21,792 nt of DNA from Clostridium sp. AF27-2AA (GTDB lineage: Bacteria > Bacillota > Clostridia > Lachnospirales > Lachnospiraceae): NCBI RefSeq assembly GCF_003478505.1, contig NZ_QUFI01000041.1, positions 1 to 21,792 on the forward strand, read 5' to 3'. The notes under the pieces are model-generated. The model was given only the letters and a program-made list of their open reading frames with translations, made no database searches and was not told the DNA's origin. The translations under genes and the position numbers were made by a program. Shown in pieces: positions 1 through 6,817 of this stretch (the first letter of the stretch is position 1; every line of letters begins with the position of its first letter).

Positions 1-707
1 ATCCGTGCCACTTTCTTCTTTTGCTTTTTATAACGGTTACTCCCCTGTTCACAGTGGCTCAGTTTACGCTGCTCCCTTGCCAGTTTCTTCTGGGCTTTTG
101 AGAAAAAATGAGGATATGCCGCACGATTTCCATTGGAATCCACATATAACTCCTTCATGGAAAAATCAAGACCAATCACGGATTCTGCTTTCCTGATTTC
201 GTTCACTGGTTCCTCGCAGGAATATAACAAAGCAACATAGTATCGTTCATCTGCTTCCTGAGTGATGGTTGCACCTTTCAACCGGTAACCTTCCTCAATC
301 TTCCGATGCTGTCTGATGCGGACCCAGCCAGCTTTTGGAAGTTTTAACCTTCCATTTTGTAAGGCGATGTTTCCATTCACACAATTGGTTGTATAACTTC
401 TCACAGGTTTCTTTTTTGATTTGAATTTCGGAAAACCAGCTGAGTCATCACGAAAGAAATTTTTATATGCAGTCTGCAAATGCAGCTGCGCATTGCACAG
501 TGCCAGACTGTCTACTTCCTTCAACCACGGAAACTCGGATTTATATCTGGCCGGTGTCACGCTTAAGTTCTTTCCCGTTTTCTCATAGTAAGCTTTTTTC
601 TCCGCAAGCATCCGGTTATAAACAAAACGAACACAACCAAATGTCTTTGCAAATAATTCCCTTTGTGATTTATTCGGATAAATCCGAAAACGGTACACGG
701 TGTTCAC
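1..707 (-). CDS. tnpB: TnpB, IS200/IS605-family RNA-guided nuclease (partial, C-terminus off the window)
   Basis: The frame is open from a GTG at 707 to the left edge, about 235 residues. It begins VNTVYRFRIYPNKSQRELF, the usual N-terminus of IS605-type TnpB (helix-turn-helix part), and continues through the beta-barrel and linker region. The first RuvC motif is present as GLDFS with the catalytic Asp at about residue 181; the remaining RuvC residues and the zinc finger lie outside the window. The GTG start is chosen because GGAGAGGG lies just upstream and no ATG fits better. It overlaps the end of the tnpA reading frame by 38 bases, as is common in these elements. TnpB of this family is known to be an omega-RNA-guided DNA endonuclease that helps retain the element. 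No stop or frameshift is seen in the visible part, so it may be functional although tnpA is broken. Confidence 0.9.
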   Translation of the reverse strand, partial: MNTVYRFRIYPNKSQRELFAKTFGCVRFVYNRMLAEKKAYYEKTGKNLSVTPARYKSEFPWLKEVDSLALCNAQLHLQTAYKNFFRDDSAGFPKFKSKKKPVRSYTTNCVNGNIALQNGRLKLPKAGWVRIRQHRKIEEGYRLKGATITQEADERYYVALLYSCEEPVNEIRKAESVIGLDFSMKELYVDSNGNRAAYPHFFSKAQKKLAREQRKLSHCEQGSNRYKKQKKKVAR

Positions 708-1110
708 TTTTACCCTCTCCCTGTGTTTCAATGTACTGACGGATGACCTCAATCGGGGCACCTCCGGCACTCAACAGGCAAAAACTCTTGCTCCAGAACA
801 TTTCCTTCCATAGCTTTTGCCGGACTTCCGGGTACTCCTTCTTAATCAGGCGGCTGCTTGCGCTTTTATACGCATTGATGAACTTACTCAGTTCCGATTT
901 TGGATGAGCACGGAACATGATGTGAACATGGTCCTGATCATGATTCGATTATTCCAGGGTAATGTGATAGTTCGGAGCAATATGCTCAAATATTTCTTCT
1001 GCCCGATTTGAAATCGGATCATTCAAAACCTTTTTTCGGTATTTTATCACCAGAATCAAATGGTAATATAGCAAAAACACCGAATGTGCATTACTATCCA
1101 ATTTTCTCAT
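670..1110 (-). pseudogene. tnpA: TnpA, IS200/IS605-family Y1 transposase with an in-frame stop
   Basis: Translation from ATG at 1110 gives MRKLDSNAHSVFLLYYHLIL and runs to a TAA at 949-951 (codon 54). It resumes in the same frame as SNHDQDHVHIMFRAHP and ends at 670. The whole matches an IS200-type TnpA of about 146 residues, including the HVHIMF metal/catalytic HUH motif and the AGGAPIEVIRQYIETQG C-terminal helix, where the nucleophilic Tyr is in IRQY. The stop sits where relatives have Glu (LEE-SNHD), so one G-to-T change (GAA to TAA) explains it. Single-strand DNA transposition by this copy is therefore probably lost unless TnpA is supplied in trans or the stop is read through. A downstream ATG at 918 could make an 82-residue fragment, but this would lack the HUH motif. 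Confidence 0.88.
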
Positions 1111-1205
1111 AGAAATCAGCCTTTCTTATTATTTCGACTGATTATATTTTATCATATTTTTCACTATATGTCTATAGTTTTATCGAACATAAGTTCTTTT
1201 CATCG

Positions 1206-1219
1206 GCACAGCTATGTGC
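1206..1219. repeat. Small hairpin, candidate left-end palindrome of the IS
   Basis: GCACA and TGTGC form a perfect 5-bp stem around a 4-base loop, about 95 bases upstream of tnpA. Position and form fit the left-end hairpin recognised by IS200/IS605 TnpA, but such short hairpins also occur by chance. Confidence 0.4.
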
Positions 1220-1260
1220 ACCATCGAATCATGCCAGTTATTGCATATTAGGAATCAAAT

Positions 1261-1306
1261 GCAGGCAATTCATCCCACCACCTGAAGAGGATGGGGGAAT
1301 TCTTGC
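1261..1306 (-). repeat. Long imperfect hairpin resembling an IS605-type right end / omega-RNA 3' stem
   Basis: GCAGGCAATTCATCCCACC and GGATGGGGGAATTCTTGC pair with one or two bulges around a short loop. Read on the minus strand it has the form GAATTCCCCCAT...GGTGGTGGGATGAATT, which resembles the conserved stem that ends many clostridial tnpB elements. Here it lies upstream of tnpA rather than downstream of tnpB. It may be the left-end palindrome itself or the solo right end of an earlier copy. Confidence 0.5.
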
Positions 1307-1315
1307 AGTGTTACG

Positions 1316-1652
1316 TTAAAAATGTCTCCTTTACAAATTCCGATTTGTTAAACTATCTATACAATACCATATCTCTTTGGCTAATACAACACTACTATGA
1401 CCTCTGCTGACTTCTGTGCGTTCAGCATTGCTTTATGCAATGGTTACCTCTTTCAAGGCATACCGCACAGACCTCCCTAGGTACCACACGTTTCTTCCTC
1501 TCCATCCATGCCCGTGAGTTAGTATGTTCCTCACATCCAACTTCCTTCAGATTCGAGGTCGCCCTTGACACCCTTGCTTTCGGCTATATCCTTCCCACTA
1601 CCGGGCGGATTTGGGACTTTAAGCCGTTAGAAACGTGCGCCGCTAGGCGCAC
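1316..1652 (-). mobile_element. Group II intron, 5' part (domain I and following), RT frame absent
   Basis: On the minus strand the sequence begins GTGCGCCTAGCGGCGCAC, the GUGYG start of group II introns. It then contains hallmark domain I segments seen in the Oceanobacillus iheyensis IIC intron: AAGTCCC, GCAAGGGTGTC..GGCGAC, AATCTGAAGGAAG, GAGGAACA, GGCATGGATGG, GGGAGGTCTG and CAGAAGTCAGCAGAGGTCAT (1416-1397). It ends with AAAGGAG (about 1333), a plausible ribosome site for the intron-encoded reverse transcriptase, but no RT follows; IS605-like sequence starts instead. Domains V and VI are not in the window. The intron begins directly after the T-run of a terminator in the same orientation, the typical target of group IIC introns. 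The exact 5' base may be 1652 or 1656 because GTGCG is repeated. Confidence 0.82.
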
Positions 1653-1656
1653 GCAC

Positions 1657-1694
1657 AAAAGAGGCCGCTGATTTTCATCAGCCGCCTCTTTTTC
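1657..1694 (-). terminator. Rho-independent terminator of the TRAP-acyP operon; group II intron target
   Basis: On the minus strand AAAGAGGCGGCTGAT, loop GAAA, ATCAGCGGCCTCTTTT forms a 15-bp stem with one mismatch and ends in TTTT. It follows the acylphosphatase stop by about 15 bases. The group II intron starts immediately after the T-run. Confidence 0.9.
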
Positions 1695-1709
1695 TATAAA
1701 AATATTGCT

Positions 1710-1982
1710 CTACCGGACAGAAAAGCTCTTTTCCTCTTTGTCCAAGGGAAGCTCCTCTGTATCCATCCACTCGATGGTAATGAACTGGTTATGGTTTAAT
1801 CCCATCAGCAGCTTATTGATCATATACTCGCTTCCCTGGATTTCCAGAAGAACGGTTCCATCATACTCATTGCGCACCCAGCCGGTCAGCCCCAGGGACT
1901 GTGCAAGGTATTTTGCGGTATAGCGGAAGCCCACGCCCTGCACGCGGCCACGGAAAATAATGCGTTTTCTTACATCTGCCAT
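1710..1982 (-). CDS. acyP: Acylphosphatase
   Basis: This 90-residue protein has the size and motifs of cytosolic acylphosphatases, which hydrolyse acyl phosphates such as carbamoyl phosphate, acetyl phosphate or 1,3-bisphosphoglycerate. The signature GRVQGVGFR lies at residues 12-20 with the catalytic Arg20, and WVRNEYDGTV follows with the catalytic Asn38. The usual C-terminal end is replaced by a slightly longer acidic tail (EELPLDKEEKSFSVR), in which F-x-V-R matches the family ending. The start ATG at 1982 has GGAGGGTGCT before it. It is the last gene of an operon, 9 bases behind the metallopeptidase gene and followed by a terminator. A link to the nearby carbamate kinase (both act on acyl phosphates) is possible but they are not co-transcribed. 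Confidence 0.93.
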   Translation of the reverse strand: MADVRKRIIFRGRVQGVGFRYTAKYLAQSLGLTGWVRNEYDGTVLLEIQGSEYMINKLLMGLNHNQFITIEWMDTEELPLDKEEKSFSVR

Positions 1983-1991
1983 AGCACCCTC

Positions 1992-2570
1992 CTACAAAGA
2001 ATACTCTTTCAGCTGTTCTCTTCTCTCCAGGTAATCCGGACAATACTTCTCCACCTCCGCCCAGAATGCTCTGGAATGGTTCATATGGTGCCTGTGGGCC
2101 AGTTCGTGTATCACCACATAGTCCAGCAGCTCATCCGGCAGAAATGCCAGCTGGTAATTGAAATTAACATTCCCCTTCGCGCTGCAGCTGCCCCAGCGAG
2201 TCTTCTGGTTCTTTACGGTAACATAACCGACTGTCACACCCATTGTCTCACAGTAGTGCCGCACCCGCTTTCCGATTTTTAACTGGATTTTCATCCGGTC
2301 CGTTTTGCTTAAAAGCTCCGGCGGCGGTGCCGGTGTGCTCTTCCGGTTCTCCTCACGCTCTGCCATGACCTCTGTTTTCTCCAGGATCCAGCTTCGGTGA
2401 TTTTCCACAAAGGCCTTCAGCTCCCGGTCGGAAACGCGGGTCGGAATCCGGGCCAGAACCGTATTGGCATCCCGCACCTCCAGGCCAAGGCTTTTTCTGG
2501 CGGAGCGAATGACCGAAACGCGGATTTCTCCCCGGCCATCCGCTTTCTTTATGCTCCATTCTGTTATCAT
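1992..2570 (-). CDS. YgjP/DUF45-like zinc metallopeptidase (SprT/WLM-type fold)
   Basis: The 192-residue protein carries the DUF45 (YgjP-like) pattern: WGSCSAKGNVNFNYQL at residues 126-141 and the zinc motif HELAH at 155-159 with a third ligand His165 (MNHSRAFW). Glu156 is the expected catalytic base. There is no signal peptide or membrane segment, so it is probably cytosolic. Members of this family are predicted metalloproteases; substrates are mostly unknown. It starts 4 bases after the stop of the TRAP fusion gene and ends 9 bases before acyP, so all are probably one transcript, although no functional tie to TRAP transport is evident. Confidence 0.88.
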   Translation of the reverse strand: MITEWSIKKADGRGEIRVSVIRSARKSLGLEVRDANTVLARIPTRVSDRELKAFVENHRSWILEKTEVMAEREENRKSTPAPPPELLSKTDRMKIQLKIGKRVRHYCETMGVTVGYVTVKNQKTRWGSCSAKGNVNFNYQLAFLPDELLDYVVIHELAHRHHMNHSRAFWAEVEKYCPDYLERREQLKEYSL

Positions 2571-2574
2571 AATT

Positions 2575-4527
2575 TTATTTCCGGAATGCTGCTACCAGAG
2601 CCTCTGCATCCTCATAATTCTGTGCCTTCAGCTCATTTACAAACCAGTCATCAATTCCATCTACGGCCGTCTTGAAGGAATCAATATCCAGGTCCTCGTG
2701 AGAAGTGATGGTCACGCCGTTCTTTTCAGTCCAGCGCTTCATGATCTCCTCGTCACCGGCACGGTTGATCTCACGCTCGTAGCGGGTAGCCAGCGCTCCG
2801 CACTCGTCAATGACCGCCTGCTGCTCCGGTGTCAGATCATCGTAAATCTTCTGGTTGATGCAGAAGAACAGGCAGTCATAGTTTGCATTCCATAAAGAAC
2901 AGTATGGCTGTACCTCCTGTACGCTTGCGGCATCGATAGCCGGAAGCGGATTCTCCTGGCCTTCCACTGTTTTCTGCTGCAGTGCGGTGTAGGTCTCAGA
3001 CCAGTTCATATTGGTGGCATCTGCGCCCCAGCGCTTATAGCACTCCATAAGCAGGTTGCTTCCCGCTACACGGATCTTCAGGTTTTTCATGTCCTCAACG
3101 GACCTGATCTCGCGGACACTGTTGGTCAGTTCACGGAAACCATTCTCCGCGATGCCCATGCAGTGCAGTCCATACTCGCTTAAAATGTCTTTTAACATCT
3201 CACCGGCCTCACCGTCTAACATGGCGTCTGCATCCTCAACGGAATCAAACAGATATGGCAGGGATACCACGTTAAAGCGCGGGTCAAACGCAGAGTAGAT
3301 CAGATTGCTATGCATGGAGATCTGAACCGGATCTCCATCGATCAGAGCCTGGATGCCCTCAGACTGGTTTCCGTTGGTCAGCTGGTCTGCCGCGTATACG
3401 TTGACCTTGATCTTTCCGCCGGTTGCTTTTTCAACGAGCTCGCCAAACTTGCGGCCGCCCTCAGCCCAGGTACTGGTCTCGGTTGTGGAACAGGTAAAGT
3501 TCCAGGTCTGCTCTTTCCATGCAAGATCACTGTGATCCTCTACGGAATCTGCACCGATGCTGCTGTCCGATTTCTCGGTAAAGACTGCGATCAGGTCTGC
3601 TGCATCCTTGTAGCCCTGATTCTCCAGCTCTTTCTGATACCACTCAGCTACGCCGGAAACAGCATTCTTGAAGGAATCTACATCCATATCCTCGTATCTG
3701 GTAATGGTCACTCCATTGTCATTCTGCCAGCGGTCCATGATTTCCTCATCACCGGCACGGTTGATGTAACGCTCATAATCAACCGCTTTCTGGCCTGCCT
3801 CATCGACCACCGCCTGCTGCTCCGGTGTCAGAGCATCATAAATCTTCTGATTGATACAGAAGAACAGACAGTCATAATTTGCGTTCCATAAAGAACAGTA
3901 TGGCTGTACCTCCTGAACGCTTGCCGCGTCGATGGCCGGAAGCGGATTTTCCTGACCGTCTACGGTTTTTTGCTGCAAAGCCGTGTAGGTCTCGGACCAG
4001 TTCATATTCGTGGCATCTGCGCCCCATCTCTTATAGCACTCCATGAGCAGGTTGCTTCCTGCAACACGGACCTTTAAGTTTTTCATATCATCCACGGATC
4101 TGATCTCGCGGACGCTGTTGGTCAGCTGGCGGAAGCCGTTCTCTGCAATACCCATGCAGTGCAGGTCATACTCGGCTAAGATGTCTTTTAACATATCACC
4201 GGCCCTTCCGTCTAACATGGCATCAGCCTCCTCTACGGAGCTGAAAAGATATGGCAGGGATACCACGTTAAAGCGCGGGTCAAACGCAGAGTAGATCAGG
4301 TTGCTGTGCATGGAGATCTGAACCGGATCGCCATTCATCAGCGCCTGGATTCCCTCGGACTGGTTTCCGTTAGTCAGCTGGTCTGCTGCATATACATTGA
4401 CCTTGATCTTGCCTCCGGTTGCCTTTTCCATAAGCTCGCCGAACTTGCGTCCACCCTCAGCCCAGGTACTGGTCTCTGTGGTGGAACAGGTAAAGTTCCA
4501 GGTCTGCTCTTTCCAGTCTAAGTCACT
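2575..4527 (-). repeat. In-gene tandem duplication of about 1 kb encoding the two DctP domains
   Basis: The stretch encoding residues 466-783 (about 3574-4527) is repeated in residues 798-1115 (about 2575-3531) with a 996-bp period and no change of register. Long amino-acid runs are identical while many third codon positions differ, which points to an old duplication held by selection rather than a recent copy. Confidence 0.9.
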
Positions 4528-5922
4528 GTAATCGCCAATTTCGTTAAAGTCAGCCGGACCGCTGTCTTTTTCACTATCTGCCTGACTGTCAGAGGAAGCC
4601 GCAACGTTTCCACTGTAGGAACCCTCTCCGGCCAGTGCCTTCGGAAGAAAAGTGGAAACAGACGGTACATAGGTGATCAGCAGCAGAACCATAACAGAGG
4701 CCACGATCATTGGCATAACGGCACGGGAGATTTTCGGAATGTCCACCTCCATGCCTTTTTTCAGTTTTACGGAAATCGCAACAAACAGGTTTACGCCAAC
4801 CGGCGGAGTTACCTGACCGATGGCCAGGTTCACGGTTGCCACGATACCGAACGCTACCACATCGTAACCCAGTGCCTTACATACCGGCAGCATGATCGGG
4901 ATGAAAATATACATCGCAGAGTTTGCATCGATAAAGCAGCCTGCGATCAGGAAGATCACATTCACGATCAGAAGGAAGGTGAACTGGTTGTGGGCAATGC
5001 TTCCCAGTAAATCGGATGCCGCCTGGGCAATGCCGAATTTGGTGCATACAAAGGAGAACAGGGAGGCGCTTGCTACAATGAGCATGATGCCGCCGGTGGT
5101 CTTTCCGGACTCCACAAGAAGCCCACGCAGATCCTTAAAGCTTACTTCCCTGTAAATAAAGATGCCGACAAACAGACCATATACAACGGATACGGCTGCT
5201 GCCTCGGTCGGGGTAAAGATACCGCCGTAAATGCCGCCCAGGATGATGACGGGCATTAACAGTCCCCAGAACGCGTCCTTGAATGCCTCCCAGCGCTCTT
5301 TTCCGCTGGCGCGCTTCTGGCTGGACTGGATGTTGTTCTTGCGAGCCTCGATCATAACCACGATGACTAAAGCCACACCCATTAAAATACCCGGAACGAT
5401 TCCTGCGGTAAACATATCCGCGATGGAAACACCGGTGATGGATGCGTAAACAACGAACGCGATACTTGGCGGGATGACAATGGCGATGGAGCTTGCCGTT
5501 GCCATTAAGGCCGCGGAGAACGGTGCGGAGAAGCCGCCCTGCTCGATCATGGCCGGGATCAGGACTGCTCCCAGCGCTGCCACGGTAGCCGGTCCGGAAC
5601 CGGAGATCGCGCCAAAGAAGCAGGCTACGATTACACACACGATGGCGATGCCGCCTCTTCTGTGTCCGACACAGGTATTAACGAACCTGATCAGGCGCTT
5701 GGAGATGCCTGCCTTTGCCATGATGTTGCCGGACAGTACAAAAAACGGAATAGCAAGCAGCAGAAACTTGCTGATGCCGGAATACATGTTGGTTGCCACG
5801 ATCGTTAAGGATGTGCCGGAATAGAGAATCGCACATACGGAAGAAAGACCGAGACAGATTCCGATCGGAATACCCATGATCAGGAAAATAAAAAAGGAAA
5901 CAAATAATACTGCACTGATCAT
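2575..5922 (-). CDS. TRAP transporter large permease (DctM) fused to two tandem DctP-type binding domains
   Basis: This is a 1115-residue fusion. Residues 1-430 are a full DctM subunit with about 11-12 hydrophobic segments and family motifs such as GSGPATVAALGAVLIPAM (109-126), FTPTEAAAVSVVYGL (236-250), GCFIDANSAM (328-337) and GQVTPPVGVNLF (369-380). Residues 431-465 form a Ser/Asp/Gly-rich linker like those after lipoprotein signal peptides. Residues 466-783 and 798-1115 are two very similar DctP domains, offset by exactly 332 residues. Each has the substrate-carboxylate Arg (Arg619 and Arg951 in LK-[VI]-RVAGS) and the [DE]GQENPL motif. Neither has its own signal peptide; the DctM C-terminus must face outwards for them to work. 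The start ATG overlaps the DctQ stop by 4 bases. TRAP carriers normally have a separate binding protein; none is seen here. The substrate is unknown, probably an organic acid. Confidence 0.93.
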   Translation of the reverse strand: MISAVLFVSFFIFLIMGIPIGICLGLSSVCAILYSGTSLTIVATNMYSGISKFLLLAIPFFVLSGNIMAKAGISKRLIRFVNTCVGHRRGGIAIVCVIVACFFGAISGSGPATVAALGAVLIPAMIEQGGFSAPFSAALMATASSIAIVIPPSIAFVVYASITGVSIADMFTAGIVPGILMGVALVIVVMIEARKNNIQSSQKRASGKERWEAFKDAFWGLLMPVIILGGIYGGIFTPTEAAAVSVVYGLFVGIFIYREVSFKDLRGLLVESGKTTGGIMLIVASASLFSFVCTKFGIAQAASDLLGSIAHNQFTFLLIVNVIFLIAGCFIDANSAMYIFIPIMLPVCKALGYDVVAFGIVATVNLAIGQVTPPVGVNLFVAISVKLKKGMEVDIPKISRAVMPMIVASVMVLLLITYVPSVSTFLPKALAGEGSYSGNVAASSDSQADSEKDSGPADFNEIGDYSDLDWKEQTWNFTCSTTETSTWAEGGRKFGELMEKATGGKIKVNVYAADQLTNGNQSEGIQALMNGDPVQISMHSNLIYSAFDPRFNVVSLPYLFSSVEEADAMLDGRAGDMLKDILAEYDLHCMGIAENGFRQLTNSVREIRSVDDMKNLKVRVAGSNLLMECYKRWGADATNMNWSETYTALQQKTVDGQENPLPAIDAASVQEVQPYCSLWNANYDCLFFCINQKIYDALTPEQQAVVDEAGQKAVDYERYINRAGDEEIMDRWQNDNGVTITRYEDMDVDSFKNAVSGVAEWYQKELENQGYKDAADLIAVFTEKSDSSIGADSVEDHSDLAWKEQTWNFTCSTTETSTWAEGGRKFGELVEKATGGKIKVNVYAADQLTNGNQSEGIQALIDGDPVQISMHSNLIYSAFDPRFNVVSLPYLFDSVEDADAMLDGEAGEMLKDILSEYGLHCMGIAENGFRELTNSVREIRSVEDMKNLKIRVAGSNLLMECYKRWGADATNMNWSETYTALQQKTVEGQENPLPAIDAASVQEVQPYCSLWNANYDCLFFCINQKIYDDLTPEQQAVIDECGALATRYEREINRAGDEEIMKRWTEKNGVTITSHEDLDIDSFKTAVDGIDDWFVNELKAQNYEDAEALVAAFRK

Positions 5923-6410
5923 TTGTCATTGTCCTCCTTTCCACAGCTGTCAAGATAAAACTCAATAAAATGCAGGATCATGCAGGCTGCACCGATCGGC
6001 ACAAAGGACCAGAAGATCCACTCCGGCCAGTTCAGCACGAAGGTACGCTTGCCGTTCTGCATCTGGGTGATGACCTTATCCAGGCCATATTTAAACAGTA
6101 CTGCGGTGAAAGCTACGGAAAGAATGGTGCTGAAAAGCAAAAACACTTTTCTTACCTGCGCCGGAAGACGATCTGTCAGAATAGTCAGATTAACCAGCTC
6201 GCCATCCCGGCATGCTAACGCTGCCGCAAGCAGCGTGATCAGTACAAACACTGCAACCACCAGTTCCTCGGTAAAAGACCAGGACTGATGAATGACTTTT
6301 CGTGAAAATACATTTCCCACCGTCAGGACGAGAATCAGCACGGTTGCGATTTCCAGCACCAGCTTTTCCAGGCCTGCGAGGGCGTTCATGAATTTTTTGT
6401 AGGTTTTCAT
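5919..6410 (-). CDS. TRAP transporter small permease subunit (DctQ)
   Basis: The 163-residue protein has four hydrophobic segments, as expected of DctQ. It contains the typical SWSFTEELVVAVFVLITLLAAALA stretch early (split here: SWSFTEELVV and following helix) and WPEWIFWSFVPIGAACM before the last helix. DctQ pairs with DctM to form the sodium- or proton-driven membrane carrier. ATG at 6410 is preferred because AAAGGGG lies upstream; an in-frame ATG at 6479 would add 23 polar residues and lacks a clear ribosome site. Its TGA overlaps the ATG of the DctM fusion (ATGA), suggesting translational coupling. Confidence 0.9.
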   Translation of the reverse strand: MKTYKKFMNALAGLEKLVLEIATVLILVLTVGNVFSRKVIHQSWSFTEELVVAVFVLITLLAAALACRDGELVNLTILTDRLPAQVRKVFLLFSTILSVAFTAVLFKYGLDKVITQMQNGKRTFVLNWPEWIFWSFVPIGAACMILHFIEFYLDSCGKEDNDK

Positions 6411-6770
6411 ATACCCTATAACCCCTTTCGCTTTGATGTGATACCTGTTCTGTTTTGTTTCGGAATTGTTGGCATACAAAGAACCTGCTGTCGGCAGTCA
6501 CTCGATGTATTGATTTAAATTAAGATTTTCAGACATCCGGAATGCGAAAGACCTGCTGTCGGCAGTCGTCCCGCGCAATCGGAAATCGGGTAATCTGCAG
6601 ATACGCCAGTGGCGCATTCTGATATTCAGAATAAAAAATCCGCCCCATTTCAGGGACGGAAATCTTCTCTGTTTTGAAACCACCCTGTTTCATGTAAGAA
6701 ACAGATACAAACATGTGTACCGGTATCTTGCTCATTATTACTTTTTCTCAGTAAAGTATTAACGGAATCA
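6411..6770 (-). other. About 350-base non-coding leader of the TRAP operon
   Basis: Between the promoter and dctQ there is no recognised gene. The stretch holds several short perfect hairpins: CTGTTTC/GAAACAG at 6685-6704, ATTCTGA/TCAGAAT at 6616-6632 and CGCC/GGCG at 6604-6614, plus the 17-bp direct repeat. A 68-codon frame (6529-6735) starts about 30 bases after the predicted transcript start, but has only a weak GAGAAA ribosome site and resembles nothing I know. The leader length and hairpins leave room for attenuation or a ligand-sensing RNA, which is unproven. Confidence 0.5.
6483..6567. repeat. 17-bp direct repeat in the TRAP operon leader
   Basis: ACCTGCTGTCGGCAGTC occurs at 6483-6499 and again at 6551-6567, 68 bases apart. 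Each copy has an inner CTGC-N5-GCAG inverted repeat. On the minus strand the similarity extends a further 10 or so bases (CTTT-GCATTCC / CTTTGTATGCC). The copies may be operator sites or a small leader duplication; no known motif is recognised. Confidence 0.7.
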
Positions 6771-6799
6771 ATGATACACTATTTTAAAACTATCGTCAA
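6771..6799 (-). promoter_or_regulatory. Sigma-A type promoter of the TRAP operon
   Basis: On the minus strand TTGACG (6799-6794) and TATCAT (6776-6771) are separated by 17 bases. The predicted transcript start is near 6764. Confidence 0.75.
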
Positions 6800-6817
6800 T
6801 TCTAAATTTTTTATAAA

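Larger units (their letters stand above)
1..1315 (-). mobile_element. IS200/IS605-type element (tnpA* + tnpB), left part only
   Basis: The element consists of the broken tnpA and the open tnpB, transcribed right to left. Its right end lies outside the window. Upstream of tnpA, 1111-1315 is non-coding and holds two hairpins, at 1206-1219 and 1261-1306, which fit the subterminal palindromes used by Y1 transposases. The boundary near 1315 is placed where the sequence stops resembling a group II intron leader; it is approximate. Weak AAGG at the tnpA start is the only ribosome site seen. Confidence 0.75.

Noticed and set aside
1435..1671. A plus-strand 78-codon frame that resembles small proteins often annotated in Clostridia
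   Set aside because: It is antisense to conserved group II intron domain I, which explains its conservation; there is no ribosome site.
6529..6735. A 68-codon frame in the TRAP leader as a real gene
   Set aside because: Weak ribosome site, no recognisable family; kept only as a possible leader peptide in the findings.
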